A stretch of DNA of 64,000 bases from Oscillospiraceae bacterium (GTDB lineage: Bacteria; Bacillota; Clostridia; Oscillospirales; CAG-272). A program made the position numbers and the translations under genes. Below the pieces are notes generated by a model. It had not been told where the DNA came from. It did not search any database and was given only the letters and a program-made list of their open reading frames with translations. Below, piece by piece: positions 1 through 8,495 of this stretch (the first letter of the stretch is position 1; each line of letters starts with the position of its first letter). Where the stretch lies: assembly GCA_015063795.1 (NCBI GenBank), contig SVTL01000003.1:93328-157327 (forward strand), in the 5' to 3' direction.

Positions 1-393
1 CCCGCAGCTCTTTCCCGCGCAGACGTCGGTGAGAAGCTGATCGCCCAGCACGCAGGTGTTGTCTGCCGTGCTGCCCTTTGCCGCCATGGCTTGTTTGAGA
101 GCGGACGTGAGGGGCTTGTGCGCGTCGCAGAAGAAGGGGAGAGCGAGCGCATCGGCAAAGAGCGAAACGCGGGGACGATGGTTGTTGGACAGCAGCGTGA
201 CGGCAATGCCGTTTTCCTGCAGCGCATCCACCCACGCCTTGACCGCCTCGGAGGGCAGAGCCTCTTCATAGGGCGCTAAGGTGTTGTCGATGTCGGAGAG
301 GACATGGATGATGCCGTTTTCCTTCAAAAACGCAGGGGTAAGGCAGTCGAAGGTGTCAAAAACGCGGTCGGGGACAAGCAGACGGCGGAGCAT
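1..393 (-). CDS. YqeG-family HAD (IIIA) phosphatase, partial
   Basis: The reading frame starts at 393 and runs off the window at position 1 (131 codons seen). Residues near 35 read SDIDNTLAPY, the HAD motif I with two aspartates. It is followed by LLSNN (motif II), an HKP lysine and LGDQLLTDV (motif III). This matches the small YqeG-type HAD phosphatases of Bacillota, whose substrate is not settled. The start ATG overlaps the stop of nadE (TGATG at 391-395), so the two are translationally coupled in one minus-strand operon. The C-terminus is not visible. Confidence 0.85.
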   Translation of the reverse strand, partial: MLRRLLVPDRVFDTFDCLTPAFLKENGIIHVLSDIDNTLAPYEEALPSEAVKAWVDALQENGIAVTLLSNNHRPRVSLFADALALPFFCDAHKPLTSALKQAMAAKGSTADNTCVLGDQLLTDVCAGKSCG

Positions 394-1136
394 CAGTCGG
401 CATCCTCGTCGCGGTAAACGGCGGGCATCTGACGCTTGTGTCCGCTTCTTGCGTGGAAGCGGTCGATGATCGCACGGTCGTCCTGCCCGATCTCACCGCC
501 CAGCAGCAGCGTGTCGATGGCCTCGTAGGTAACGCCCATCTCCTTTTCATCGGTCTGTCCTTCAAACAGACCGCCGGAGGGCTCCTTGTCGAGGATGACG
601 GCGGGGCAGTTCAGGTATCGCAAAAATTCGTAGATCTCGCGGACGGTCAGGTCTGCGATGGGATTGAAGTCGTAAGCGCCGTCGCCCCACTTGGTGAAAT
701 ACCCCATGTGGATCTCGCTGCGGTTGCCCGTGCCCGCCACAAGCCGCCCCTCGGCCTGACCGATGGCGTAAAGCGTGATCATGCGGAGACGGGGGTTGAT
801 GTTGGCGGCGGCCATTTGGGAAAGCTCGGTGACGCCTGCCAGCGTTGTCAAAAACGCCTCCTTTTCGGGCGTCAGATCCACCACGCGGGTTTCGATGGAG
901 AAGGCGTTGGCAACAGCCATGCCGTCGTCGTAGTCCATGCCGAAATTGCGCTTGGTCTGGCAGGGCATGATGATGCCGACGGTGTTTTCGCAGGCCATCT
1001 TGCAGAGGATGCCCACAAGGGCGCTGTCCTTGCCGCCGCTGTTGCCGAACACGATGCCCTTCGCGTGGCTGTCTGCCAGCATCTTTCGGATAAAAGCAAC
1101 GCGCTTTTGAGTTTCTTGTCTATAATCTCGTGTCAT
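393..1136 (-). CDS. nadE: NH3-dependent NAD(+) synthetase
   Basis: A 247-residue protein that adenylates and amidates nicotinate adenine dinucleotide to NAD+ in the cytoplasm. The ATP-pyrophosphatase P-loop SGGKDSA lies near residue 30. Further along are GTGNRSE and EPSGGLFEGQTDE, as in NadE. No glutaminase domain is present, so ammonia is the expected nitrogen donor, and the length fits the short form. I chose the ATG at 1136 because AAAGGA sits just upstream; an in-frame TTG at 1154 lies ahead of that site. It lies between the HD gene and the yqeG-like gene in one operon. Confidence 0.93.
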   Translation of the reverse strand: MTRDYRQETQKRVAFIRKMLADSHAKGIVFGNSGGKDSALVGILCKMACENTVGIIMPCQTKRNFGMDYDDGMAVANAFSIETRVVDLTPEKEAFLTTLAGVTELSQMAAANINPRLRMITLYAIGQAEGRLVAGTGNRSEIHMGYFTKWGDGAYDFNPIADLTVREIYEFLRYLNCPAVILDKEPSGGLFEGQTDEKEMGVTYEAIDTLLLGGEIGQDDRAIIDRFHARSGHKRQMPAVYRDEDAD

Positions 1137-1168
1137 AACGGTCCTTTCGGTCAAAAAACGGTCTTTTT

Positions 1169-1831
1169 TCAGAGCAGCTCTTGCCCGTTGATGATCAGCT
1201 TGAATGCCAGCCCCAGCTTTTCGGCGGCGCGGCGGCAGAGGATCATACGGTCAAGGAAGATCTCAAAATAGTCCATCACCGCGCAGTTGGTCGTGTCGAT
1301 GGAGAAACGGAGCTTGATGCTCTTTTTTTCTTTGTCGGCGATGACCTCCGAATGCTTGACGGCGTAATTGACGCGGTCGTGGATGTCGAAATCCTTGATG
1401 TCCTCGCTCTTGCGGACGCGGGAACGGCGGACGTCGGTCTTGTCGGCTAAGATCAGCGCCGCGGCGATGGGATTGACGGGGAAGGCGGTGGACTCATCGT
1501 GGTTGCCGATGGCGGTGGCGATCAGCGCGATCTCACGCGGATCCATGCCCATCTTGTCCAGGATACGGAAGGCCATCAGCGCGCCGCTCTGGGCGTGGTC
1601 GGTACGGTTGATGAGGTTGCCGATGTCGTGCATGAAGCCGGCGATCTGGGCCAGCTCGATGTCTCTCTCGGGGTAATCGAACGCGGAGAGAATGTATTTG
1701 CTCACGGCGGCCACGCGGGTGACGTGCGAAAAGCCATGCTCGGTGAAGCCGAGGGCGGTCAGCGACTCATCGGCCTGGCGGATATAGGTTCTGACGGTCT
1801 CGTTGTTTTTGACATCTTCAAAGGTGATCAA
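1169..1831 (-). CDS. HD-domain metal-dependent phosphohydrolase
   Basis: A 220-residue cytoplasmic protein. The HD signature is visible as HGFSHVTRV near residue 33, GFMHDIGNLINR near residue 66, and a later NHDES. These give the H...HD...D metal ligands. Substrate unknown; such proteins cleave phosphoesters, often of nucleotides. The only fitting start is TTG at 1831, supported by AAAGGA about nine bases upstream; no ATG lies in frame nearby. It is first in a three-gene operon with nadE and the yqeG-like gene, read from a promoter at 1898-1926. Confidence 0.82.
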   Translation of the reverse strand: MITFEDVKNNETVRTYIRQADESLTALGFTEHGFSHVTRVAAVSKYILSAFDYPERDIELAQIAGFMHDIGNLINRTDHAQSGALMAFRILDKMGMDPREIALIATAIGNHDESTAFPVNPIAAALILADKTDVRRSRVRKSEDIKDFDIHDRVNYAVKHSEVIADKEKKSIKLRFSIDTTNCAVMDYFEIFLDRMILCRRAAEKLGLAFKLIINGQELL

Positions 1832-1897
1832 AGCCGAACATCCTTTCCTGTTTTGGGTTTGAAAAAGCGGGCGGGGAGTGCATACCCCTCTGCGGTT

Positions 1898-1926
1898 ATT
1901 TTACCACCATTCGTCTTTAAAATCAA
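1898..1926 (-). promoter_or_regulatory. Sigma-A-type promoter of the HD-nadE-yqeG operon
   Basis: On the minus strand TTGATT (1921-1926) and TAAAAT (1898-1903) are separated by exactly 17 bases, about 67 bases ahead of the TTG start of the HD gene. Confidence 0.7.
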
Positions 1927-1942
1927 GAATTTACATAAAATT

Positions 1943-1954
1943 CTTTACGTAAAG
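1943..1954. promoter_or_regulatory. 12-bp palindrome in a divergent promoter region
   Basis: CTTTACGTAAAG is a perfect palindrome. It covers the -35 box of the plus-strand promoter and lies 17 bases from the -35 box of the minus-strand one. It could be an operator; the regulator is unknown and it may be chance. Confidence 0.3.
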
Positions 1955-1972
1955 GATAAGTTGTGATATAAT
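1944..1972 (+). promoter_or_regulatory. Extended -10 promoter of the small lipoprotein gene
   Basis: TTTACG (1944-1949), a 17-base spacer ending in TGTGA, then TATAAT (1967-1972). The TGTG before the -10 box is the TRTGN extension known from Gram-positive promoters. Confidence 0.7.
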
Positions 1973-2044
1973 AAACGTATGGTCCGCATCAATTCATACT
2001 TTTTTCATTTTTGCGGAGGAATTTCACGTAGGGGGAACTGCCGT

Positions 2045-2656
2045 ATGAACAAACGCATCCGATTCTGGCTGTTGACGCTGCTGGCCGCACTTCTGCTCGT
2101 ATCCTGCGAAAGGGAGGAGACGCCGATCGATCCGTCCCTGACCGATCCGGAGATCCAAAGCGGGGAGCCCGCCCCCGTGACCACCGCCGCACCCGAGACA
2201 AGCTCTGCTCTTGAAACGACAACGGCCGCTCCGCCTGAGATGACCGCACCGCCGTCGGGAAAGGTGCTGACCGCCGAGGGGGAGTTAAAGGCAACGCCTG
2301 TGAAGAATCTGGACCTGCGCGCCCACTGCAGGGTGACGTATGTGGAGGGGGCGGACACAGCAGAGGTGACCGTGGCGCTTTATCTCGACCACTATTCGAT
2401 GACCGTGGGCGAGCGCGCCGGCTGTTATGTGTCGGTCAACGGCGAGAAGGTGAAATTCACCGCGCCGGGCATCAGCCTTTCCGAGGAGAGTCGGGTGTCA
2501 ACGCTGCTCACCGAGCAGACCTTTCAGCTGAAAAAACAAGCGGGCGAAAGCGCGTTTACAATGGATCTTGAGGCGGCGTATATCTTCAACGGCGTGTATG
2601 CCAACACCAAGATCACCGATATCACCATAAAAGAAAGCGTGAGATTGGGGCAATAA
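2045..2656 (+). CDS. Predicted lipoprotein of unknown function
   Basis: A 203-residue exported protein. Residues 1-21 form a lipoprotein signal with lipobox LVSC (Cys21). A linker rich in Thr, Ala, Pro and Glu follows, to about residue 70, then a roughly 130-residue domain likely of beta strands (alternating hydrophobic pattern). I do not recognise the domain. The ATG at 2045 is preferred over one at 1979 because it begins directly with the signal peptide and has GGGGGA upstream; 1979 is only seven bases from the -10 box. It is probably monocistronic, since the T-box promoter of serS follows. Confidence 0.72.
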   Translation: MNKRIRFWLLTLLAALLLVSCEREETPIDPSLTDPEIQSGEPAPVTTAAPETSSALETTTAAPPEMTAPPSGKVLTAEGELKATPVKNLDLRAHCRVTYVEGADTAEVTVALYLDHYSMTVGERAGCYVSVNGEKVKFTAPGISLSEESRVSTLLTEQTFQLKKQAGESAFTMDLEAAYIFNGVYANTKITDITIKESVRLGQ

Positions 2657-2688
2657 GGTCTTTTTGCGGCTTTTTTGCGCCAAACCCC

Positions 2689-2717
2689 TTGATTTTTCAA
2701 GCAAGCTTTGGTATACT
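2689..2717 (+). promoter_or_regulatory. Promoter of the serS T-box transcript
   Basis: TTGATT (2689-2694) and TATACT (2712-2717) with a 17-base spacer, just ahead of the T-box leader. Confidence 0.75.
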
Positions 2718-2723
2718 GTATAG

Positions 2724-2950
2724 GAAAAGAATACACGGCGATGAGGAAAACCATCTGCATCGAAAAAACCGTCCAAAGAGAGCCGCGAGGGTGAAAAACG
2801 GCGTCGGTTTGTATGCGGTATCCACTTTCCGAGCCGTGGGGAAAGCGCCTCCCGAAGGGCGCAGGAAGGCTGTTTTTTACCAAAAAAACGGCGAATTTGG
2901 GTGGCACCACGAAGTCCTTCGTCCCAATGCGGATGAGGGACTTTTTTGTT
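2724..2950 (+). promoter_or_regulatory. T-box leader, tRNA-Ser responsive
   Basis: A leader of about 225 bases between the promoter and serS. Seen in sequence: AGAGAGCC near 2778, typical of stem I; a likely specifier TCC (Ser) at 2821-2823 followed by the usual A; the T-box GGGTGGCACCACG at 2899-2911; and an intrinsic terminator. The acceptor-pairing UGGC (2902-2905) would match a tRNA ending GCCA, and G is the usual discriminator base of bacterial tRNA-Ser. Uncharged tRNA-Ser should favour the antiterminator and switch on serS. Confidence 0.9.
2914..2947 (+). terminator. T-box intrinsic terminator
   Basis: GTCCTTC (2914-2920) pairs with GAGGGAC (2935-2941), followed by six T. Its 5' part overlaps the T-box region used for the antiterminator. 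Confidence 0.85.
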
Positions 2951-2999
2951 TTCACCCCGAACAAAAGAATATTTTTTAAACAAAAAAGGAGATACAACC

Positions 3000-4289
3000 A
3001 TGCTCGACATCAAATTTTTGAGAGACAATCCCGACATCGTTCGTCAGAACATCAAAAACAAGTTCCAGGATGCCAAGCTGCCGCTGGTGGACGAGGTCAT
3101 CGCCCTCGATGCGGAGAACCGCGCCATCGTGCAGGAGGCCAACGACCTGAGAAGCAACCGCAACAAGCTCTCCAAGCAGATCGGCGGTCTGATGGCCAAG
3201 GGGCAGAAGGAAGAGGCCGAGGCCGTGAAGAAGCAGGTCAACGAGCAGTCTGCCCGTCTGGCCGAGTGCGAGGCCAAGGAGACCGAACTGGCCGAAAAGA
3301 TCCGCAAGATCATGATGGTCATTCCCAACATCATCGATCCCTCCGTCCCGATCGGCAAGGACGACAGCCAGAATGTGGAGATCGAGAAGTTCGGCGAGCC
3401 TGTCACCCCCGATTTTGAGATTCCCTACCACACCGACATCATGGAGCGCTTCAACGGCATCGATCTGGATGCGGCCCGCCGCGTGGCCGGCAACGGCTTC
3501 TACTATCTGATGGGCGACATTGCCTGCCTGCATTCGGCGGTGATCTCCTATGCGCGCGATTTCATGGTGGCAAGAGGCTTCACCTATTGCGTGCCGCCCT
3601 TCATGATCCGTTCGGACGTGGTGACGGGCGTGATGAGCTTCGCGGAGATGGAAGCGATGATGTACAAGATCGAGGGCGAGGACCTGTATCTGATCGGCAC
3701 GTCGGAGCATTCGATGATCGGTAAATTCATCGATCAAATCCTGCCCGAGGCCGAGTTGCCCTATACGCTCACCAGCTATTCGCCCTGCTTCCGCAAGGAG
3801 AAGGGTGCCCACGGCATCGAGGAGCGCGGCGTGTACCGCATCCACCAGTTCGAGAAGCAGGAGATGATCGTCGTCTGCCGTCCCGAGGAGAGCAAGGAGT
3901 GGTATGACAAGCTGTGGCAGAACACCGTCGATCTCTTCCGCTCGCTGGACATTCCCGTGCGCACGCTGGAGTGCTGCTCGGGCGACCTGGCCGATCTGAA
4001 GGTCAAGTCCTGCGATGTGGAGGCATGGTCTCCCCGCCAGCAGAAGTACTTTGAGGTGGGCAGCTGCTCCAATCTGGGCGATGCACAGGCCAGACGTCTG
4101 AAGATCCGCGTCAACGGCGAGGGCGGACGCAAGTACCTGGCCCACACGCTGAACAACACCGTTGTCGCACCTCCGAGAATGCTGATCGCGTTCCTGGAAA
4201 ACAACCTGCAAGCCGACGGCTCGGTCAGGATCCCCGAGGCTCTCCGTCCGTATATGGGCGGCAAGGAGCTTCTGATCCCCAAACAGTAA
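3000..4289 (+). CDS. serS: Serine-tRNA ligase
   Basis: A 429-residue class II aminoacyl-tRNA synthetase that charges tRNA-Ser. The N-terminal 100 residues are the charged coiled-coil arm that grips the long variable arm of the tRNA. The catalytic part shows motif 2 as CFRKEKGAHGIEERG and motif 3 as NNTVVAPPRMLIAFLEN. The start ATG at 3000 has AAAAAGGAGA eight bases upstream and lies right after the T-box terminator. The length fits the family. The BspA gene follows 88 bases downstream without a clear terminator, so read-through is possible. Confidence 0.97.
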   Translation: MLDIKFLRDNPDIVRQNIKNKFQDAKLPLVDEVIALDAENRAIVQEANDLRSNRNKLSKQIGGLMAKGQKEEAEAVKKQVNEQSARLAECEAKETELAEKIRKIMMVIPNIIDPSVPIGKDDSQNVEIEKFGEPVTPDFEIPYHTDIMERFNGIDLDAARRVAGNGFYYLMGDIACLHSAVISYARDFMVARGFTYCVPPFMIRSDVVTGVMSFAEMEAMMYKIEGEDLYLIGTSEHSMIGKFIDQILPEAELPYTLTSYSPCFRKEKGAHGIEERGVYRIHQFEKQEMIVVCRPEESKEWYDKLWQNTVDLFRSLDIPVRTLECCSGDLADLKVKSCDVEAWSPRQQKYFEVGSCSNLGDAQARRLKIRVNGEGGRKYLAHTLNNTVVAPPRMLIAFLENNLQADGSVRIPEALRPYMGGKELLIPKQ

Positions 4290-4377
4290 AAGAGCGCTTT
4301 TCTTGCGGAGGGCGGTTCGCTTTCGGCGGACTTCTCTCCGCTGACCTATCCTTGAAAGAAGAGGAAGAAAGACGATC

Positions 4378-7155
4378 ATGAAAAAAAGAATGTGGATGCT
4401 GCTGTCTCTGCTGGCGCTGCTGCTGGCGCTGTCGGTCCCCGTATCGGCAGAAGAGGAGAGCGGCGGCTTTGTATACGAGGTGAGAAACGGAAGCGCCGTC
4501 ATTCTCGCATATCAAGGCGAGACCTTGGAAGACCTCGTGATCCCCGCAACGCTGGGCGGTTACCCCGTGACAACCATCGGAGGTCACGCTTTTTTCCGTC
4601 GGAGCGACCTGACCGGCACGCTGACACTGCCTGAAGGGCTGACGACCGTTGAGAGCCGCGCCTTTGCCTATTGTACCGGCTTTGAGGGCGATCTGATCCT
4701 GCCCTCCACGCTGAGCAAGCTGGAGTCCAGTGCGTTTGAATACTGCAGCGGCTTTGACGGCAGGCTGGTGCTTTCCGAAAAGCTGACGACCATCGAGCCG
4801 AGAGCCTTCGGCGGCTGCACGGGCTTCAGCGGAGAACTGATCTTCCCCGCGGGGCTGACCACGGTGGGCAATGCGGCCTTTCAGGAGTGCAGCAGCCTTG
4901 AGTGCGTTCTCTTCCCTGCAAGCCTGACCGCGCTGGGGGATTTTGCCTTTACAAGATGCGTGAATCTGAGCCGACTCTGCTTTGAGGGCGACTGCCCGAC
5001 GTGGGGACGGTTTGTCTTCTCGGGTGCCAGACTGCCCAAACTGGTGTATAAGCCGGGGACGGTCGGCTGGACGCCCAACGTCTGGATCTCGCCGGAGGGA
5101 AGCATGTATCAGTCGGTCTGCTTCGGGCAGGATAAGCCGATCAGCGGTACGATGGGCAGCAGCGTCAGCTGGGAGCTTTCCATGACCGGCAAGCTGACCA
5201 TCCGCGGCAAGGGCATCGCGTCCAATGCCATGCCCGATTTCCGCTTCTCTTTGGGGGAGGACATCACCTCGGTGGTGGTGGAGGAGGGCGTGACTTTTCT
5301 TCCCTCCAATGTGTTCATGAACTGCTGGAAGATCCGTTCGCTCTCGCTGCCCTCCACGCTGAGCTCCATGGAGAGCCCGTTCGGCGGCGGTGTGACTATG
5401 AATTTTGCCCTGCGCCGCATCGATGTGGCCAAGGGGAACGAGGAGTTCTGCTCGCAGGACGGCATTTTGTACAGCGCAGACATGAGCGAGCTGATCTTCT
5501 ATCCGCCGCAGTCACCGATCACCGATTACCGCATGCCCGATACGGTGAAGAGCATGGCTTACCAAGCCCTTGCCTTCGGCGCGCCCAACCTTTGCACGCT
5601 GACCATCCCCGCCGGCTTCGGCTATTTTGATCCCCATCTGCTGGCCGAGATGACGCAGCTGGAGTCGGTGACGGTGGATCCGAACAACCTGACGCAGAGG
5701 AGCGAGGACGGCATTTTGTATAGCCGTGATCGATCGGAGCTGCGCTTCTATCCGCCGCAGAAGAAGACCGAGTCGTATACCCTCCCTGCCGAGGTGACCT
5801 CCATCTCCACGGCGGCCTTCGGCAGTCAGAATGCCTATCTCAAGAAGCTTTTGATTCCTGCCGGCGGACAGGTGCGGGTGCACAGTCTGGCCTATGTGCT
5901 GGGCGATCTTCTCGCGCTGGAGGAGGTCGAGGTGGATGAGGAGAACGCCTTCTTTGCCTCGGCGGACGGCGTGCTGTATGACAAGACGATGAAAGAGCTG
6001 GTGTTCTATCCGCCCTGCAAGACCGATGAGCGCTATGCGGTCCCCGCCACGGTGACGCGCCTGCCCTCCCTTGTGACTGCGGGAGACAACGGCGGAAACA
6101 AGTATGTGAAGACCATCGTCCTGCCGTCTGCGCTGGACTATCTGTTTGCGGTCAATCTGGATTTCTTCCGCGCACTGGAGGAGATCGTTCTCGATGAAAA
6201 CGAGACCGAGTATGCTGTCATCGACGGCGTGCTGTTCAACAAGGACAAGACCGAGCTGCTGATCTACCCGCGCGGAAGGAACGATGCTGTCTATCAGGTT
6301 CCGGATGGGACGGTGAGCATTGCGGAAGAGGCATTTCGGAATTGTGCAAATCTGAAAAAGGTGTATACGCCCGACAGCCTGACGCACATCGGCATCTATG
6401 CCTTCCGAAACAGCGGATTGGCTGAAGTGCATGTTGCGGAACATGTGTCGTATCTCGGTTACGGCGCCTTTGCCGAGTGCGATGAGTTGTATGATGCTTA
6501 TTTCTACGGCGATGTGCCGGCCTACTGGAATGTGACCTCCGTGATGCGAGGCGGCGGCTATGAGGACAACGTTCCGCTGTTCGGCAGAGGACGGCACGAT
6601 AACTTCCTCATCCACTATCTGGAGGAAAAGGAAGGCTGGACAACACCCACCTGGACTGCACCCGACGAAATTGTGTACAACACCGAGATCTTCAAGCTGG
6701 ATTCGCTGAAGATTTTGGGTGCGCCCGAGCTGATGATTGTCTCCGACCAAAACAAAACCGATCCGGATTGTCTGAACGGCATCGCTCTCGGTACCACGGC
6801 GAAGGAGCTGACTTCCCAATTCGCTTCCGATCGTGTCCGTCTGCTGGATAAGCGCGGCGAAGCGGTGGCGGACGGCGATAAGATCAAGACCGGCGACCGT
6901 GTGGTCCTGCTCGGCGAGGACGGAAAGACCATCCTCGAGGAGGTAGCCGTTGTGGTGAAGGGCGACATCAGCGGCGACGGCGAAAGCGACGTGCTGGATG
7001 TGCTGAGCGGTCTCCTTCTCTTCCAAAAGGGGTATATGTCCTTCTCTGAGCGTCTTTCCCTTGACATCAACGAAGACGGATCTTACAGCACCTACGATCT
7101 GATCGGACTGATCGATCGCCTCATCGGATCCGATTCCGCGCAGCCGCTCAACTGA
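4378..7155 (+). CDS. Secreted BspA-type leucine-rich repeat protein with dockerin
   Basis: A 925-residue exported protein. Residues 1-24 are a signal peptide. About residues 40-200 hold BspA/Treponema-type leucine-rich repeats, each around 23-24 residues, of the type L-x-x-I/V-x-x-x-A-F-x-x-C. From about 340 to 640 come four longer units, each with a DG[I/V]L[Y/F] turn and, in three of them, a [I/V/R]FYPP end. A further leucine-rich stretch follows to about 720. The C-terminal 65 residues form a type I dockerin with two calcium loops (GDISGDGESDVLD and DINEDGSYSTYD). Dockerins bind cohesins on a scaffold or the cell surface; no cohesin is in the window. The role is probably adhesion or binding. 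Confidence 0.88.
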   Translation: MKKRMWMLLSLLALLLALSVPVSAEEESGGFVYEVRNGSAVILAYQGETLEDLVIPATLGGYPVTTIGGHAFFRRSDLTGTLTLPEGLTTVESRAFAYCTGFEGDLILPSTLSKLESSAFEYCSGFDGRLVLSEKLTTIEPRAFGGCTGFSGELIFPAGLTTVGNAAFQECSSLECVLFPASLTALGDFAFTRCVNLSRLCFEGDCPTWGRFVFSGARLPKLVYKPGTVGWTPNVWISPEGSMYQSVCFGQDKPISGTMGSSVSWELSMTGKLTIRGKGIASNAMPDFRFSLGEDITSVVVEEGVTFLPSNVFMNCWKIRSLSLPSTLSSMESPFGGGVTMNFALRRIDVAKGNEEFCSQDGILYSADMSELIFYPPQSPITDYRMPDTVKSMAYQALAFGAPNLCTLTIPAGFGYFDPHLLAEMTQLESVTVDPNNLTQRSEDGILYSRDRSELRFYPPQKKTESYTLPAEVTSISTAAFGSQNAYLKKLLIPAGGQVRVHSLAYVLGDLLALEEVEVDEENAFFASADGVLYDKTMKELVFYPPCKTDERYAVPATVTRLPSLVTAGDNGGNKYVKTIVLPSALDYLFAVNLDFFRALEEIVLDENETEYAVIDGVLFNKDKTELLIYPRGRNDAVYQVPDGTVSIAEEAFRNCANLKKVYTPDSLTHIGIYAFRNSGLAEVHVAEHVSYLGYGAFAECDELYDAYFYGDVPAYWNVTSVMRGGGYEDNVPLFGRGRHDNFLIHYLEEKEGWTTPTWTAPDEIVYNTEIFKLDSLKILGAPELMIVSDQNKTDPDCLNGIALGTTAKELTSQFASDRVRLLDKRGEAVADGDKIKTGDRVVLLGEDGKTILEEVAVVVKGDISGDGESDVLDVLSGLLLFQKGYMSFSERLSLDINEDGSYSTYDLIGLIDRLIGSDSAQPLN

Positions 7156-7227
7156 CGGCGAAAAAGGGCAGTCAGAAAACAAACCCATTCAACAAAGCCT
7201 CTCCCTGCACAGACAGGTCCGATGTAG

Positions 7228-7247
7228 GGCGGGGGTTCACTCCCGCC
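7228..7247. repeat. Short palindromic intergenic element
   Basis: GGCGGG and CCCGCC flank an 8-base loop within the 353-base gap 7156-7508. It resembles the GC-rich intergenic palindromes scattered in clostridial genomes; no second copy was seen here. Apart from this, a terminator and a promoter, the gap holds nothing recognisable. Confidence 0.4.
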
Positions 7248-7346
7248 GCGATCGCTTGCTTTTGAGGAGAAATCAAGCCGCCCTGCAAAAGAAGACCTCA
7301 ATGGTTTCGGCAGCACAGCAGGAAATGGGAACAGAAACAAGAAAAG

Positions 7347-7380
7347 AACACGCGTCTGACAATCGGGCGCGTGTTTTTAT
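7347..7380 (+). terminator. Intrinsic terminator after the BspA gene
   Basis: AACACGCG (7347-7354) pairs with CGCGTGTT (7368-7375) and runs into a short T tract. It lies 190 bases past the BspA stop codon. Confidence 0.7.
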
Positions 7381-7422
7381 GTGGACAATATGCAAAACAG
7401 ACTGGGAAACGCCCATCCCCCC

Positions 7423-7451
7423 TTGACAAACAGTAGAAAATGTGATATCAT
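7423..7451 (+). promoter_or_regulatory. Extended -10 promoter of the 7509 lipoprotein
   Basis: Consensus TTGACA (7423-7428), 17-base spacer ending TGTGA, then TATCAT (7446-7451). The spacer is strikingly like that of the promoter at 52301-52329 (both contain AGAAAATGTGATA). Confidence 0.8.
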
Positions 7452-7508
7452 GAAGAAAAGAACAAAATTAGCGGTTGCCCGGTCTTGTGAAAGAGAAAGG
7501 AGATCGAT

Positions 7509-8438
7509 ATGAGAAACCGTTTCTTGCTTGTCTGGATCCTTTTGCTGACGCTTCTTGCCGCCTCCGCCTGCGAAAGAGACCGTCCTGCCTCAAGCGGCCA
7601 AGGGGACGAGACGGCGCCGGAGCCGATCCTTGCTTATACGCATCTTCCGGACGATTTTTTCGAAGCTGCCGAGGGTGAAACGCTTCGCGAGCGTGTGCTT
7701 GCCCGCTTTCGCAAATTGGATGACATTCGATACTTCCTGCCCGAGGAGGCAAAGATCGAGCCGCAGGCAGGCGATCGGTCGCTTCTCCCCGCCTTTTTCA
7801 AGCTGACATCGCTGAATGCCTATCAAACCGGGACACATTGGCCCATGCGTGGCTTGATGTACCGCGCGGACAGCAACACCACCGTAACCGATTTTCTGTA
7901 TGCTCTGGATGAAAACGGTCTGTACACCGGGCCGACGGACGAAGACTATCTCGGCATCAACAGCCTGACCGCCGTTTCCTATGGCTGGAGCGAGATCGAC
8001 CGTGGCTTTGTTGCCAAAACAGCGGAGGATCTGCTGCCGTCCGACACCAATCGGATTGAAAAGGTGGGCGGGTACGAGCTGTTTGACGCTTCCTCCTCGG
8101 CCGAGATCACGGCGAAAAACGGCAAGGACACGATGTTTGAAGCGTACAAGGCGATGAAGCCGGGCGACATCCTTTTGACGTACCAAGAGGGAAGCGCCTA
8201 TGCGTTGTTGGCCGAGCAGGTATATGAAGACAAATTGTCTTTTTACACCTATTATCCGACTTGCTACAATCAGATCGATGGAATACCGACGGGGGTGAGC
8301 GATATGTCGGATTATCTGGGCGTAAATCTGCTTCAGCATTCCCGCAGCGATGGCGGATATGCGCCTAACGATACAACCTTCGACGAGCTGTACGACGGGC
8401 ATTTTATTCCGCTGACGCATGAGGCGCTGGAGAAGTGA
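7509..8438 (+). CDS. Lipoprotein, divergent and probably inactive papain-like family member
   Basis: A 309-residue protein with lipoprotein signal and lipobox ASAC (Cys21). It aligns by eye with the papain-like lipoproteins at 29-37 kb: a central LYTGPTDEDYLG stretch, then FEAYKAMKPGDILL, which matches YEAxALLKxCDLI in them. Where those have G-D-C-G it has G-I-N-S (Asn151, Ser152), and the Q-H-V/I-R motif is replaced by S-A-Y-A. The presumed catalytic Cys and His are therefore gone. The C-terminal beta-rich domain of the family is also absent. A binding role or a decaying gene are both possible. AGAAAGGAGATCGAT precedes the ATG. Confidence 0.78.
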   Translation: MRNRFLLVWILLLTLLAASACERDRPASSGQGDETAPEPILAYTHLPDDFFEAAEGETLRERVLARFRKLDDIRYFLPEEAKIEPQAGDRSLLPAFFKLTSLNAYQTGTHWPMRGLMYRADSNTTVTDFLYALDENGLYTGPTDEDYLGINSLTAVSYGWSEIDRGFVAKTAEDLLPSDTNRIEKVGGYELFDASSSAEITAKNGKDTMFEAYKAMKPGDILLTYQEGSAYALLAEQVYEDKLSFYTYYPTCYNQIDGIPTGVSDMSDYLGVNLLQHSRSDGGYAPNDTTFDELYDGHFIPLTHEALEK

Positions 8439-8453
8439 GAATCGCATAAAAAC

Positions 8454-8490
8454 AAAACGAGGCTGAATCAACAGTCTCGTTTTTTTTGCA
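8454..8490 (+). terminator. Intrinsic terminator of the 7509 gene
   Basis: AAAACGAGGCT (8454-8464) pairs with AGTCTCGTTTT (8473-8483) and is followed by a T run. Confidence 0.85.
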
Positions 8491-8495
8491 AAGAA

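Noticed and set aside
2976-4502. A 508-codon minus-strand frame over serS
   Set aside because: Complete shadow of a well-known gene; Leu/His/Asp-rich composition typical of antisense frames.
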